From Rugamonas sp. A1-17 (GTDB taxonomy: Bacteria > Pseudomonadota > Gammaproteobacteria > Burkholderiales > Burkholderiaceae_D), in the NCBI GenBank assembly GCA_025548565.1, contig JAJLPB010000002.1, positions 620,001 through 684,000 of the forward strand: a DNA stretch of 64,000 bases, read 5' to 3'. Positions 55,926 through 64,000 of this stretch are shown here, in pieces; position 1 is the stretch's first letter, and each line of letters starts with the position of its first letter. The notes beneath the pieces were generated by a model. The model saw nothing but the letters and a program-made list of their open reading frames with translations. It was not told the DNA's origin and did no database searches. The translations under genes and the position numbers were made by a program.

Positions 55926-56001
55926 TGGCGTCCCCAGGGGGATTCGAACCCCCGTACTCACCGTGAAAGGGTGATGTCCTAGGCCTCTAGACGATGGGGA
56001 C
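55926..56001 (-). tRNA. tRNA-Glu (TTC), copy 1
   Basis: 76-nt cloverleaf on the minus strand, starting GTCCCCATCG, with anticodon TTC in CCCTTTCACGG and an encoded CCA. It is identical to the other four copies in this array and is the last gene of the array in transcription order. Confidence 0.95.
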
Positions 56002-56052
56002 AGAAATCTGTCCGAGCGCATATCAACCGCGCTGACCTTGCTGGAAAAATCC

Positions 56053-56128
56053 TGGCGTCCCCAGGGGGATTCGAACCCCCGTACTCACCGTGAAAGGGTG
56101 ATGTCCTAGGCCTCTAGACGATGGGGAC
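56053..56128 (-). tRNA. tRNA-Glu (TTC), copy 2
   Basis: Same 76-nt sequence as copy 1, with anticodon TTC and encoded CCA. It shares the downstream terminator at 55880-55910 with copy 1. Confidence 0.95.
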
Positions 56129-56250
56129 TTTTCCAAGGCGCGAATCATAGCAGTCATATTCACGCTTGGCAATAGCAAACCCTTGTTTTTACAGGAAAAA
56201 CCCGAAACATAGTCGGGCTTGCAACACGCTTGCAAGCGCCGCAAAAACAA

Positions 56251-56271
56251 AAAGCCGCTCAAGGCGGCTTT
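56251..56271 (-). terminator. Internal terminator in the tRNA array
   Basis: AAGCCGCC with GCGGCTT forms a short stem on the minus strand, followed by TTTGTTTTT. It lies just after tRNA-Glu copy 3 and may split the array into two transcripts. Confidence 0.65.
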
Positions 56272-56278
56272 GCTGTGC

Positions 56279-56354
56279 TGGCGTCCCCAGGGGGATTCGA
56301 ACCCCCGTACTCACCGTGAAAGGGTGATGTCCTAGGCCTCTAGACGATGGGGAC
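56279..56354 (-). tRNA. tRNA-Glu (TTC), copy 3
   Basis: Same 76-nt sequence as copy 1, with CCA encoded. It is the last gene before the internal terminator. Confidence 0.95.
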
Positions 56355-56376
56355 ATGTCGGTGCTTCCTGCGCTAA

Positions 56377-56452
<76 letters not shown>

Positions 56453-56508
56453 CGGGCGCAGAAAGTCTTCTGTCGTACTGCATTCACTACTCATCAGCCT
56501 GGCAAAGC

Positions 56509-56584
56509 TGGCGTCCCCAGGGGGATTCGAACCCCCGTACTCACCGTGAAAGGGTGATGTCCTAGGCCTCTAGACGATGGGGAC
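56509..56584 (-). tRNA. tRNA-Glu (TTC), copy 4
   Basis: Same 76-nt sequence as copy 1, with CCA encoded, located between tRNA-Ala copies 1 and 2. Confidence 0.95.
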
Positions 56585-56625
56585 CTTGGAACTACGGTAA
56601 CACTATCGTTATCATCTCCGCGCAG

Positions 56626-56701
<76 letters not shown>

Positions 56702-56711
56702 CGGGCGCAGA

Positions 56712-56740
56712 AATAATAAAAGCCGCTTACGCGACTTTTG
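56712..56740 (-). terminator. Weak terminator-like hairpin in the tRNA array
   Basis: On the minus strand AAAGTCGC and GCGGCTTT form a stem with one mismatch or wobble pair, followed by TATTATTT. It lies after tRNA-Glu copy 5 and may be a partial terminator. Confidence 0.4.
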
Positions 56741-56821
56741 TTCTCACTACTTGTATCTATCCAGCGTAAGCCAAACATCAAACAATCAGTACAAACAACG
56801 TCAACTACAACATCTACAACT

Positions 56822-56897
56822 TGGCGTCCCCAGGGGGATTCGAACCCCCGTACTCACCGTGAAAGGGTGATGTCCTAGGCCTCTAGACGATGGGGAC
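56822..56897 (-). tRNA. tRNA-Glu (TTC), copy 5
   Basis: Same 76-nt sequence as copy 1, with CCA encoded. It is the second gene in transcription order. Confidence 0.95.
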
Positions 56898-56920
56898 TGC
56901 GAACAACCAATTCTGCAACG

Positions 56921-56996
<76 letters not shown>

Positions 56997-57014
56997 GTTT
57001 GCTGCAGAAACAAG

Positions 57015-57042
57015 AGTATAGCAAAGAAGCTGCGCTATGCAA
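57015..57042 (-). promoter_or_regulatory. Promoter of the tRNA array
   Basis: On the minus strand TTGCAT (57042-57037) and TATACT (57020-57015) are 16 bases apart and lie just before tRNA-Ala copy 3, inside the short gap after gltX. Confidence 0.7.
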
Positions 57043-57080
57043 ATACCCTTTTGCAACTTTGCTCAGGATTCAATTCAGAA

Positions 57081-58490
57081 TCACAGAAATTTCGCCAGGC
57101 GCGCAACAATGGCCTCGCGGCCGAAGATCTGCAACACCGCATCGATGGCCGGCGTTTGCAGCTGGCCGGTGACGATCAGGCGCAGCGGCATGGCCATCTG
57201 CGGCATCTTCAAGCCGTTGGCGGCCAACACTTCCTTGATCATCGCGGCCAGCGCTTCCTTGGTCCACTCCACCGTGGCGCAACGCTCGGCGAACTGCGCC
57301 AGCGCCGGCTTGACGGCGTCGGTCAGGTGCTGGGTCATCAGCGCGGCGTCCGGCTGCGGCGTGCGGTAGAACAGCATGGCGGCGTCGACCAGTTCGTTGA
57401 CGGTGTTGACGCGCTCCTTCATCAGCGCCAGCACGGCCGGCAGCGCGGGCGCGCCGTCGAACACGGCGCCGGCCGCCAGCATACGCGGCTGCGCCAGCGC
57501 GGCCAGGCGTTCGTTGTCGGCCTGCTTGATGTAGTGGTTATTGAGCCAGTTCAGCTTTTCAATGTTGAACTGCGCGGCCGAGTTGGACAGGTGGGTGCCG
57601 TCGAACCAGCTGCACACCTGCTCCATCGAGAACACCTCGTCATCGCCGTGGCTCCAGCCCAGGCGCGCCAGGTAGTTCAGGATCGCTTCCGGCAGATAGC
57701 CTTGCGCCGGATAGTCCATGACGTTGACCGCGTCCTTACGCTTGGACATTTTCTGGCCGTCGGCGCCCAGGATCATCGGCAGGTGGCCGTACAGCGGCAG
57801 CGGCGCGCCGATCGCGCGCAGGATGTTGATCTGGCGTGGCGTGTTGTTGACGTGGTCGTCGCCGCGCAGCACGTGGCTGATCTGCATGTCCCAGTCGTCG
57901 ACCGCCACGCAGAAGTTATAGGTCGGCGTGCCGTCCGGGCGCGCGATGACCAGGTCGTCCAGCTCCTTGTTGCCGATGGTGATGGTGCCTTTGACGAAAT
58001 CGTCCCAGGTCACCTCGCCGTCCAGCGGGTTCTTGAAACGCACAACCGGCTTGCGGCCTTCAGGAATGGCCGGCAGCGTCTTGCCCGGTTCCGGACGCCA
58101 AGTGCCGTCGTAGCGAGGCTTCTCGCCTGCCTCGCGCATGCGCTCGCGCATCGCCTCGACTTCTTCCGGCGACGAGTAGCAATGATAAGCGGTGCCCGCC
58201 TCCAGCATCTGCGCCACGACTTCGCGGTAGCGGTCCATGCGCTGCATCTGGTAGAACGGGCCTTCGTCGTGGCTCAAGCCCAGCCACTCCATGCCTTCGA
58301 TGATGGCCTGCACCGCCGCCGGGGTCGAGCGCTCCAGGTCGGTGTCTTCGATGCGCAGCACGAAGGTGCCGCCGAAGTGACGGGCATAGGCCCAGGAGTA
58401 CAGCGCCGTGCGGGCGCCGCCCAGGTGGAGGTAGCCGGTCGGGCTGGGTGCGAAACGGGTGCGGACTGGCTTGGCTGGTGCAGTAGTCAT
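57081..58490 (-). CDS. gltX: Glutamyl-tRNA synthetase
   Basis: 469 residues, class I synthetase. HIGH-type motif HLGG at 22-25 ([16 protein letters not shown]), KMSKR motif around 248 ([12 protein letters not shown]), and a C-terminal anticodon-binding helical bundle. It charges tRNA-Glu with glutamate. The next genes downstream on the same strand are five tRNA-Glu genes, so enzyme and substrate are neighbours. The VOC gene upstream is 30 bases away. Confidence 0.97.
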   Translation of the reverse strand: MTTAPAKPVRTRFAPSPTGYLHLGGARTALYSWAYARHFGGTFVLRIEDTDLERSTPAAVQAIIEGMEWLGLSHDEGPFYQMQRMDRYREVVAQMLEAGTAYHCYSSPEEVEAMRERMREAGEKPRYDGTWRPEPGKTLPAIPEGRKPVVRFKNPLDGEVTWDDFVKGTITIGNKELDDLVIARPDGTPTYNFCVAVDDWDMQISHVLRGDDHVNNTPRQINILRAIGAPLPLYGHLPMILGADGQKMSKRKDAVNVMDYPAQGYLPEAILNYLARLGWSHGDDEVFSMEQVCSWFDGTHLSNSAAQFNIEKLNWLNNHYIKQADNERLAALAQPRMLAAGAVFDGAPALPAVLALMKERVNTVNELVDAAMLFYRTPQPDAALMTQHLTDAVKPALAQFAERCATVEWTKEALAAMIKEVLAANGLKMPQMAMPLRLIVTGQLQTPAIDAVLQIFGREAIVARLAKFL

Positions 58491-58520
58491 CGAAGTAGGA
58501 ATGCTTATGTGTAAAAGCCG

Positions 58521-58934
58521 CTATTTTACCCGCTCCGCGTCCACCTGGGCCACCGAAGCGAAACCGGCGCGGTAAGCCTCCTCCGCATCGGCGCGCGTGT
58601 TGATCTCGAAGAGCAGGCCACCCGGCGCCTCGCAGAAGAAGCGCGAGCCGCGCGCGTGGTAGAAGACTTCGGTCTTCATGACGACGCCCTCTTCCTTGAA
58701 GCGGCTGTACAGGGCGCGGACTTCTTCGATGCCCGGCAGTTCGAAGCCCAGATGGAAGTTGTGCGGCCAGTTGACGTCGCGATCTCTGGCGTCTTCGATG
58801 ACGATGTCGAAGCCCGCCCGTTTCAGCACGGCGGTGTCGCCGAAGCGCTCGGCGGTGCAGCCCAGTCGGCGAACAAAAAAGTCCACGGTGGCGGTGACGT
58901 CCTTCGATGGGAAGCTGAGGTGATTGAATTTCAT
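58521..58934 (-). CDS. VOC-family (glyoxalase/bleomycin resistance fold) protein
   Basis: 137 residues. The beta-alpha-beta-beta-beta repeats include MKFNHLSFPSKDVTATVDFF at the start and the FYHARGSRFFCEAPGGLLFEINTR end, placing it in the vicinal-oxygen-chelate superfamily. The substrate is unknown. A good AGGAGA ribosome binding site precedes ATG 58934. Confidence 0.85.
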   Translation of the reverse strand: MKFNHLSFPSKDVTATVDFFVRRLGCTAERFGDTAVLKRAGFDIVIEDARDRDVNWPHNFHLGFELPGIEEVRALYSRFKEEGVVMKTEVFYHARGSRFFCEAPGGLLFEINTRADAEEAYRAGFASVAQVDAERVK

Positions 58935-59076
58935 GGTGTTTCTCCTGTTGTGAAGACAACAGAATACGGCCCGAAAACAGTGCCATCAACTCGCTTTCCG
59001 GCGCCGGCGCGCGGCGCAAAAAACGCTTTGCAAACAAACGCTTGCGCCTGTTTCCAAGCACACGCGGCGTACTTGC

Positions 59077-59694
59077 TCACATTTGGCGCGGCGGCACGGC
59101 CAGATAGCCGAAGACGGCGGCGCCGATGCGGTAGGCCAGGTCATCGACATCACGCTCGCCACGCTCGCCGGCGGCGTCGGTCATGCCGCGTATCATCGCC
59201 GCCAGATCGTCGGCGGCCACGCGCCTGCGCGCCTCATCGTCGCACAGGTGGGCGGGCGCGCCGGGCTTGGCCAGCATGGCCGACAGCACCAGGCGGAAAT
59301 TGGAACCATCGCCAAGCGCGGCGCGGAATTCGGGCCGAGCCTCCTCCTGGTCCAGCAGGCGGGCCAGGTTGGGACGGGTCAGTTGCTGGCGCGCGGACAG
59401 GTCGACCAGGCTGGCGAGCGCCTCGCGGCAGGTAGGCAGCGCTTGCGCGGCGACCAGCGCCTCATGGAACTTGCGCTTCTCGCGCAGCACCAGGGCCAAG
59501 GTCAAGGCTTCCTTGCTGGGGAAATATTGATACAGCGAGCCGACGCTGGCGCCGGCGCGGCGTGCGACCGCGTTGGTGTTGAAGCCCTCAAGGCCATCGG
59601 CCTCCAGCACCAAGGCGGCGGCCTCCAGCAGCGCGTCGACAGTGTGGACGGCGCGGCGCTGGCGCGGGGCTTTACGGATTTGTAGAGCGGACAA
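59077..59694 (-). CDS. TetR-family transcriptional regulator
   Basis: 205 residues. The N-terminal helix-turn-helix (NAVARRAGASVGSLYQYFPSKEAL around 42-65) is typical of TetR repressors; the C-terminal ligand-binding region is divergent. The start is a TTG at 59694: no ATG occurs before the conserved DNA-binding domain. Its target is not evident; VOC and DUF4399 genes flank it. Confidence 0.85.
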   Translation of the reverse strand: MSALQIRKAPRQRRAVHTVDALLEAAALVLEADGLEGFNTNAVARRAGASVGSLYQYFPSKEALTLALVLREKRKFHEALVAAQALPTCREALASLVDLSARQQLTRPNLARLLDQEEARPEFRAALGDGSNFRLVLSAMLAKPGAPAHLCDDEARRRVAADDLAAMIRGMTDAAGERGERDVDDLAYRIGAAVFGYLAVPPRQM

Positions 59695-59752
59695 GGCAGG
59701 TTTTCAAGCAAAGATGCGTGCGGCCGTGGACCGCACGCAAGCACATCACGTC

Positions 59753-60145
59753 TTACTTGACGGTGATCTTGATGTCCTTGGCCATGCCAGGACCGTAGGA
59801 CTGATGCAGGCCGTTAGCGAACTGCATCGACAAGGTGTAAGTGCCCGGCGGCAGCTTGACTTCGGTCTCGGTCTGGCCCTTGCCGAAGTGGATGTGATGC
59901 TCGTCGGCCGGCACCACCTCGCCCGCCTTGACCGGCGCGGCATTGATCAGCAGGTGATGGTGGCCGGTATTGGCCGTCATATCGCCGGCCGGCTTGACAT
60001 CCATGCCGCTGACGGCGAACTTGACCTTGAACGGGCTGGTGACGGTGGCGCCGTCGGCCGGCTCGACAAACGATACCGATTGCTGGGCGTATGCACTGGC
60101 ACCCAGGGTCAGGAAGGCTGCTGCGGCAATCAATTTTTTCATCAT
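59753..60145 (-). CDS. DUF4399 exported protein
   Basis: 130 residues with a signal peptide (ending SAYAQ near 21). The rest is a beta-rich DUF4399 domain with GHHHLLIN and DEHHIHFGKGQTETEV blocks rich in His, perhaps metal-binding. GGAG lies just before the start. It is 14 bases after apbC on the same strand. Confidence 0.88.
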   Translation of the reverse strand: MMKKLIAAAAFLTLGASAYAQQSVSFVEPADGATVTSPFKVKFAVSGMDVKPAGDMTANTGHHHLLINAAPVKAGEVVPADEHHIHFGKGQTETEVKLPPGTYTLSMQFANGLHQSYGPGMAKDIKITVK

Positions 60146-60159
60146 AGAGTATCTCCGGG

Positions 60160-61248
60160 TTAGTCGTTCTTGATGACGATGCTAGGGAACTTGCTGGTCA
60201 TATCCTTGGCCTTCTCCGAGACCTGTACTGCAATCTTGCGCGCGATATCCTTGTAGATGGCGGCCACTTGGCCGTCCGGCTCGGCCACCACGGTCGGCTT
60301 GCCGGAATCGGCCTGCTCGCGGATGGACAGCGTCAGCGGCAGCGCGCCGAGGAACTCGACATTGAAATCCTTGCACATCTTCGCTCCACCGCCAGCGCCG
60401 AAGATTTCCTCCGCGTGGCCGCAGTTGGAGCAGATGTGCGTGCTCATGTTCTCGACGATGCCCAGGATCGGAATGCCGACCTTCTCGAACATCTTCAAGC
60501 CCTTGCGCGCGTCCAGCAGCGCGATGTCCTGCGGCGTGGTGACGATGACGGCGCCGGTGACCGGCACTTTCTGCGACAAGGTCAATTGTATGTCGCCGGT
60601 ACCGGGCGGCATGTCGACCACCAGGTAATCCAGGTCGCGCCAGTTGGTCTGCTCCAGCAGCTGCTGCAGCGCCTGCGTGACCATCGGGCCGCGCCACACC
60701 ATCGGCTCGTCCGGATCGATCAGGAAGCCGATCGACGACACTTGCACGCCGTAATTCTCCAGCGGCTCCATGGTCTTGCCGTCCTTGGTCTCCGGACGGC
60801 CGGACACGCCCAGCATCATCGGCTGCGACGGGCCGTAGATATCGGCGTCCAGCAGGCCGACCGAGGCGCCCTCGGCGGCCAGCGCCAACGCCAGGTTGAC
60901 GGCGGTGGTCGATTTGCCGACGCCGCCCTTGCCGGAGGCCACGGCAATGATGTTCTTCACGTTGGGCATCAGCTTCAGACCACGCTGCACGGTGTGCGAG
61001 ATGATCTTGCTCGACACGCCCACGCTGACATTGCCAACGCCCGGCAGCGCGCGCAGGCCCGCGATGACGGCGGCGCGGATGGCGTCGAACTGGCTCTTAG
61101 CCGGGTAGCCCAGCTCGATATCAAGGGAGACATCGCCGCCCTCGACCTTCAAATTCTTCACGGCCTTGCCGGTCACATAGTCTTTCGTTGTATTTGGGTC
61201 AACGATCTTGGACAGCGCGGCTTTGACGTCTTCTACTGTGATGCTCAT
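60160..61248 (-). CDS. apbC: Iron-sulfur cluster carrier ATPase ApbC (Mrp)
   Basis: 362 residues. The N-terminal DUF59/MIP18 domain (1-80) precedes a deviant Walker [10 protein letters not shown] (near 110), the MPPGTGD switch (near 214) and the cluster-binding CSNC motif (near 273). ApbC transfers Fe-S clusters to target proteins. It is divergent from metG and followed by DUF4399. Confidence 0.96.
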   Translation of the reverse strand: MSITVEDVKAALSKIVDPNTTKDYVTGKAVKNLKVEGGDVSLDIELGYPAKSQFDAIRAAVIAGLRALPGVGNVSVGVSSKIISHTVQRGLKLMPNVKNIIAVASGKGGVGKSTTAVNLALALAAEGASVGLLDADIYGPSQPMMLGVSGRPETKDGKTMEPLENYGVQVSSIGFLIDPDEPMVWRGPMVTQALQQLLEQTNWRDLDYLVVDMPPGTGDIQLTLSQKVPVTGAVIVTTPQDIALLDARKGLKMFEKVGIPILGIVENMSTHICSNCGHAEEIFGAGGGAKMCKDFNVEFLGALPLTLSIREQADSGKPTVVAEPDGQVAAIYKDIARKIAVQVSEKAKDMTSKFPSIVIKND

Positions 61249-61370
61249 GTAACTCTCTCCGTAAAATGTGCCCTCATTCTAGCGCATCGCGCCGGAAAAC
61301 CCCTCGAACGTGCGCAGTTGCGGCTTCCACTGTTAAAATGTTCTTTTTCCACCCACAAAGTGCATCAACC

Positions 61371-63542
61371 ATGACCCGCAAGCTGTTCGTCACCACTGCC
61401 CTGCCCTACGCAAACGCCGCTTTCCATATTGGCCACATGATGGAGTACATCCAGGCCGACATCTGGGTCCGGTTCCAGCGAATGCAGCGCGACGGCGACG
61501 CCCAACGCGTGGTGCACTTCGTCGGCGCCGACGACACCCACGGCACGCCGATCATGATCGCGGCCGAAAAGGAAGGCATCACGCCGCAGGAATTCGTCGC
61601 CAAGATCGCCGCCGGCCGCGCCCAATACCTGGACGGTTTCCACATCGCCTTCGACAACTGGTATTCCACCGACTCGCCGGAAAACGTCGAACTGTCGCAG
61701 GGCATCTACCGCAAGCTGCGCGATAACGGCCTGATTCAGACCAAGATCGTGCCGCGCTTCTACGACCCGGTCAAAGGCATGTTCCTGGCGGACCGCAACA
61801 TCAAGGGCGAATGCCCGACCTGCCACGCCAAGGACCAGTACGGCGACAACTGCGAAGTGTGCGGCGCCGCCTACCAGCCGACCGAGCTGATCAATCCGTT
61901 CTCGGTGTTCACCAACGCCACGCCGGTCTTGAAGGATTCGGAGCAGTACTTCTTCAAGCTGTCCGACCCGCGCTGCTACCAGTTCCTCAAGGACTGGCTG
62001 AACACGCCGGGCCGCTTGCAGCCGGAGATGGTCAACAAGGTCAGCGAATGGCTGGGCGAATCCGGCGAGAAGCTGGCCGACTGGGACATCTCGCGCGACG
62101 CGCCCTACTTCGGCATCCCGATCCCTGACGCGCCGGGCAAGTTCTTCTACGTGTGGCTGGACGCGCCGGTCGGCTACCTGGCCAGCCTGAAGAACTACTG
62201 CGAGAAGAAAGGCATCGACTACGAGGCACTGCTGAAGGACCCTGGCACCGAGCAGATCCACTTCATCGGCAAGGACATCGTCTCCTTCCACCTGCTGTTC
62301 TGGCCGGCCATGCTGAACTTCGCCGGCCATCCGGTGATCGACAAGCTCAAGGTCAATGTGCACGGCCACCTGACCGTCAACAACGAGAAAATGTCCAAGT
62401 CGCGCGGCACCGGCATCTCGCCGCTGCGCTACCTGAACCTGGGCATGAACCCGGAATGGCTGCGCTACTACATCGCCTTCAAGCTGAACTCCAAGGTCGA
62501 AGACCTGGACTTCACCGGCGAGGACTTCGTGGCCCGCGTCAACAGCGATTTGATCGGCAAGTACGTCAACATCGCCTCGCGCTGCGCCGGCTTCATCGCC
62601 AAGAAATTCGACGGCAAGCTGGCATCGTCGCTGTCCGAGGGCGCGCAAGGCTGGATCAAGCGCGCGCTGGTCACCGCTGACGGCGTCGAGCGCCAGGCCA
62701 GCATCGCCGCCAATTTCGAGGCGCGCGAGTTCGGCAAGGCGCTGCGCGAGATCATGGAAATCGCCGACATCACCAACCAGTACGTCGACGAGAACAAGCC
62801 GTGGATCCTGGCCAAGGACGACGCCAAGCTGGCCGAGCTGCACGACGTCTGCACCACCGCGCTGATCCTGTTCCGTCAGTTGACCATCCTGCTGTCGCCG
62901 GTGCTGCCGGGCGTGGCAGCCAACGTGGCCAAGTTCCTCAACGACGACCAATTGGTGTGGGCCGATACCGACGTCGCCAGCGGCGTGGTGTCCAGCGCCA
63001 TGCTGGGCCGCACCATCGGCGCCTACGCGCACCTGATGACGCGCGTCGACGCCAAGATGATCGAAGACCTGTTCGACGCGCCGGCCCAGCAGGCCGCAGC
63101 GGCCGCCGCTCCGGCAGCCGCCGCCAAGCAAGCCAAGCAAGCCGCCGCCGCGCCAGCCGCGCCGGCGCTGCCGATGCCGGAAGGCGTGGAAGAACTGGCG
63201 CCGCAGATCAGCATCGACGACTTCGTCAAGATCGACCTGCGCGTGGCCAAGATCGTCAACTGCGAACACGTGGACGGCTCCGACAAGCTGCTGCGCCTGA
63301 CGCTGGATGTGGGCGAAGGCCGGCTGCGCAACGTCTTCTCGGGCATTAAGTCCATGTACCAGCCGGAAGAGCTGGTCGGCAAGCTGACCGTGATGGTGGC
63401 CAACCTGGCGCCCCGCAAGATGAAGTTCGGCGTCTCCGAAGGCATGGTGCTGGCCGGTTCGGCCAAGGACGAGAAAGCCAATCCAGGCATCTACATCCTC
63501 AACCCATGGCCAGGCGCGGAGCCAGGCATGCGCATCCGCTAA
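61371..63542 (+). CDS. metG: Methionyl-tRNA synthetase
   Basis: 723 residues. HIGH motif at 19-22 (FHIGHMMEY), a zinc site of two CxxC pairs (about 147-166, CPTC and CEVC), KMSKS near 340, an anticodon-binding domain, an Ala/Lys-rich linker (about 575-600) and the C-terminal tRNA-binding EMAP-type domain for dimerisation. ATG 61371 begins the family sequence; upstream frame extension is not family-like. Confidence 0.97.
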   Translation: MTRKLFVTTALPYANAAFHIGHMMEYIQADIWVRFQRMQRDGDAQRVVHFVGADDTHGTPIMIAAEKEGITPQEFVAKIAAGRAQYLDGFHIAFDNWYSTDSPENVELSQGIYRKLRDNGLIQTKIVPRFYDPVKGMFLADRNIKGECPTCHAKDQYGDNCEVCGAAYQPTELINPFSVFTNATPVLKDSEQYFFKLSDPRCYQFLKDWLNTPGRLQPEMVNKVSEWLGESGEKLADWDISRDAPYFGIPIPDAPGKFFYVWLDAPVGYLASLKNYCEKKGIDYEALLKDPGTEQIHFIGKDIVSFHLLFWPAMLNFAGHPVIDKLKVNVHGHLTVNNEKMSKSRGTGISPLRYLNLGMNPEWLRYYIAFKLNSKVEDLDFTGEDFVARVNSDLIGKYVNIASRCAGFIAKKFDGKLASSLSEGAQGWIKRALVTADGVERQASIAANFEAREFGKALREIMEIADITNQYVDENKPWILAKDDAKLAELHDVCTTALILFRQLTILLSPVLPGVAANVAKFLNDDQLVWADTDVASGVVSSAMLGRTIGAYAHLMTRVDAKMIEDLFDAPAQQAAAAAAPAAAAKQAKQAAAAPAAPALPMPEGVEELAPQISIDDFVKIDLRVAKIVNCEHVDGSDKLLRLTLDVGEGRLRNVFSGIKSMYQPEELVGKLTVMVANLAPRKMKFGVSEGMVLAGSAKDEKANPGIYILNPWPGAEPGMRIR

Positions 63543-63552
63543 GGACATAGGC

Positions 63553-64000
63553 ATGAACATCGTGGTTCGGGAAGCAAGGAATGACGATGCCCAGCTGATT
63601 GCCGAGCTCACGCGCGCCGCGTGGGCCGGCAAGGTCAGCGTCACCTCCAGTGGCCACCGCGAAACCGCCGTCCTCGTCGCAGACCATCTGCGCGATGGCG
63701 GCGGTTTTATCTTGCTGGTCGATGAAAAGCCGGTGGGTTCGGTACGCTGGCTGCCGCTGGATGCCGAGCCGGACGTGTGGGAAGTGTGCCGCATGGGCGT
63801 GCTGCCCGAGTACCGGGGCAGCAACCTGTCGCAGCATCTGCTGGAAGCCGTGATCCACCACGGCCTGGCCTGCGGCGTCGAAGAAGTGCGGCTGGCCGTG
63901 CGCAGCGACCAGCCCAAGCTGATCGATTTCTACAGCGCCTTCGAATTCGAACTGGCCGAAGAACTCGAATACACGCACGCCAACCCGATGGAGCCGCCGC
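63553..64000 (+). CDS. GNAT-family N-acetyltransferase (3' end outside window)
   Basis: 149 codons are visible. EVCRMGVLPEYRGSNLSQHLLEAV (around 77-100) carries the acetyl-CoA loop with R-G-x-x-(L/S), and the IDFYSAFEFELAEEL end is the last GNAT strand-helix. Substrate unknown. It begins 10 bases after metG and may be in the same transcript. The stop codon lies beyond the window. Confidence 0.85.
   Translation, partial: MNIVVREARNDDAQLIAELTRAAWAGKVSVTSSGHRETAVLVADHLRDGGGFILLVDEKPVGSVRWLPLDAEPDVWEVCRMGVLPEYRGSNLSQHLLEAVIHHGLACGVEEVRLAVRSDQPKLIDFYSAFEFELAEELEYTHANPMEPP

Noticed and set aside
61365..63917. An 850-codon minus-strand frame opposite metG
   Set aside because: metG is unmistakable on the plus strand; the antisense frame has no motif and no ribosome binding site.

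Overview
This window comes from a high-GC betaproteobacterium, most likely in Oxalobacteraceae (a Duganella/Massilia/Janthinobacterium-type genome). That placement is inference. It rests on the gene content: an EarP/EF-P pair with an arginine at EF-P position 32, a PEP-CTERM secreted protein, Tat-exported enzymes, several c-di-GMP proteins and compact bidirectional gene packing. The window is chromosomal and mostly housekeeping. I see no prophage, integrase, insertion sequence or CRISPR array.

Layout. 1-14.6 kb: a truncated EAL/HDOD protein, rlmJ, a coupled pair of unknown small genes, isocitrate lyase with a palindromic operator candidate, a PEP-CTERM protein, an MFS/AraC divergent pair with rraA, a diguanylate cyclase, the DUF349-moaE-clpB run (clpB has a clear sigma-32 type promoter), and a hemerythrin-like protein. 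14.7-19.4 kb: a ycaQ-DUF2804-Pat operon in which the Pat protein lacks about 80 residues of its ATP-grasp domain. 19.5-27.5 kb: a multi-PAS diguanylate cyclase and sbcDC. 27.5-35.7 kb: a serine hydrolase, a cluster of small or unknown proteins, a methyltransferase, the initiator tRNA gene, a mazEF toxin-antitoxin pair and a Tat-exported phosphoesterase. 35.7-39.3 kb: dbpA, then a second MFS(Fsr)/AraC divergent pair paralogous to the first.

39.3-48.4 kb is a two-component system divergent from a long same-strand run: Tat-targeted MsrB, a DipZ-like CcdA/thioredoxin protein with a methionine-rich linker, exported MsrA, an NrtA-like binding protein, an SCO protein, a cupredoxin-like protein, and an ABC permease and ATPase. 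The theme looks like periplasmic redox repair, possibly linked to copper handling. After it comes an 88-bp perfect palindrome plus two more copies of its arm; the last copy supplies the stop codon of an amidase.

50.4-52.3 kb carries earP and efp, an enzyme and its substrate. 52.4-55.9 kb is the most unusual part. A glycine-zipper/glutamine tandem-repeat protein is followed by a 98-residue stand-alone protein homologous to the N-terminal prodomain of the next gene, a leaderless subtilase whose C-terminal tail echoes the glycine-rich repeat. I regard this cassette as the best candidate for an undescribed system.

55.9-64 kb holds five tRNA-Glu and three tRNA-Ala genes directly downstream of gltX, then VOC, TetR, DUF4399 and apbC genes on the minus strand, and metG plus a truncated GNAT gene on the plus strand.
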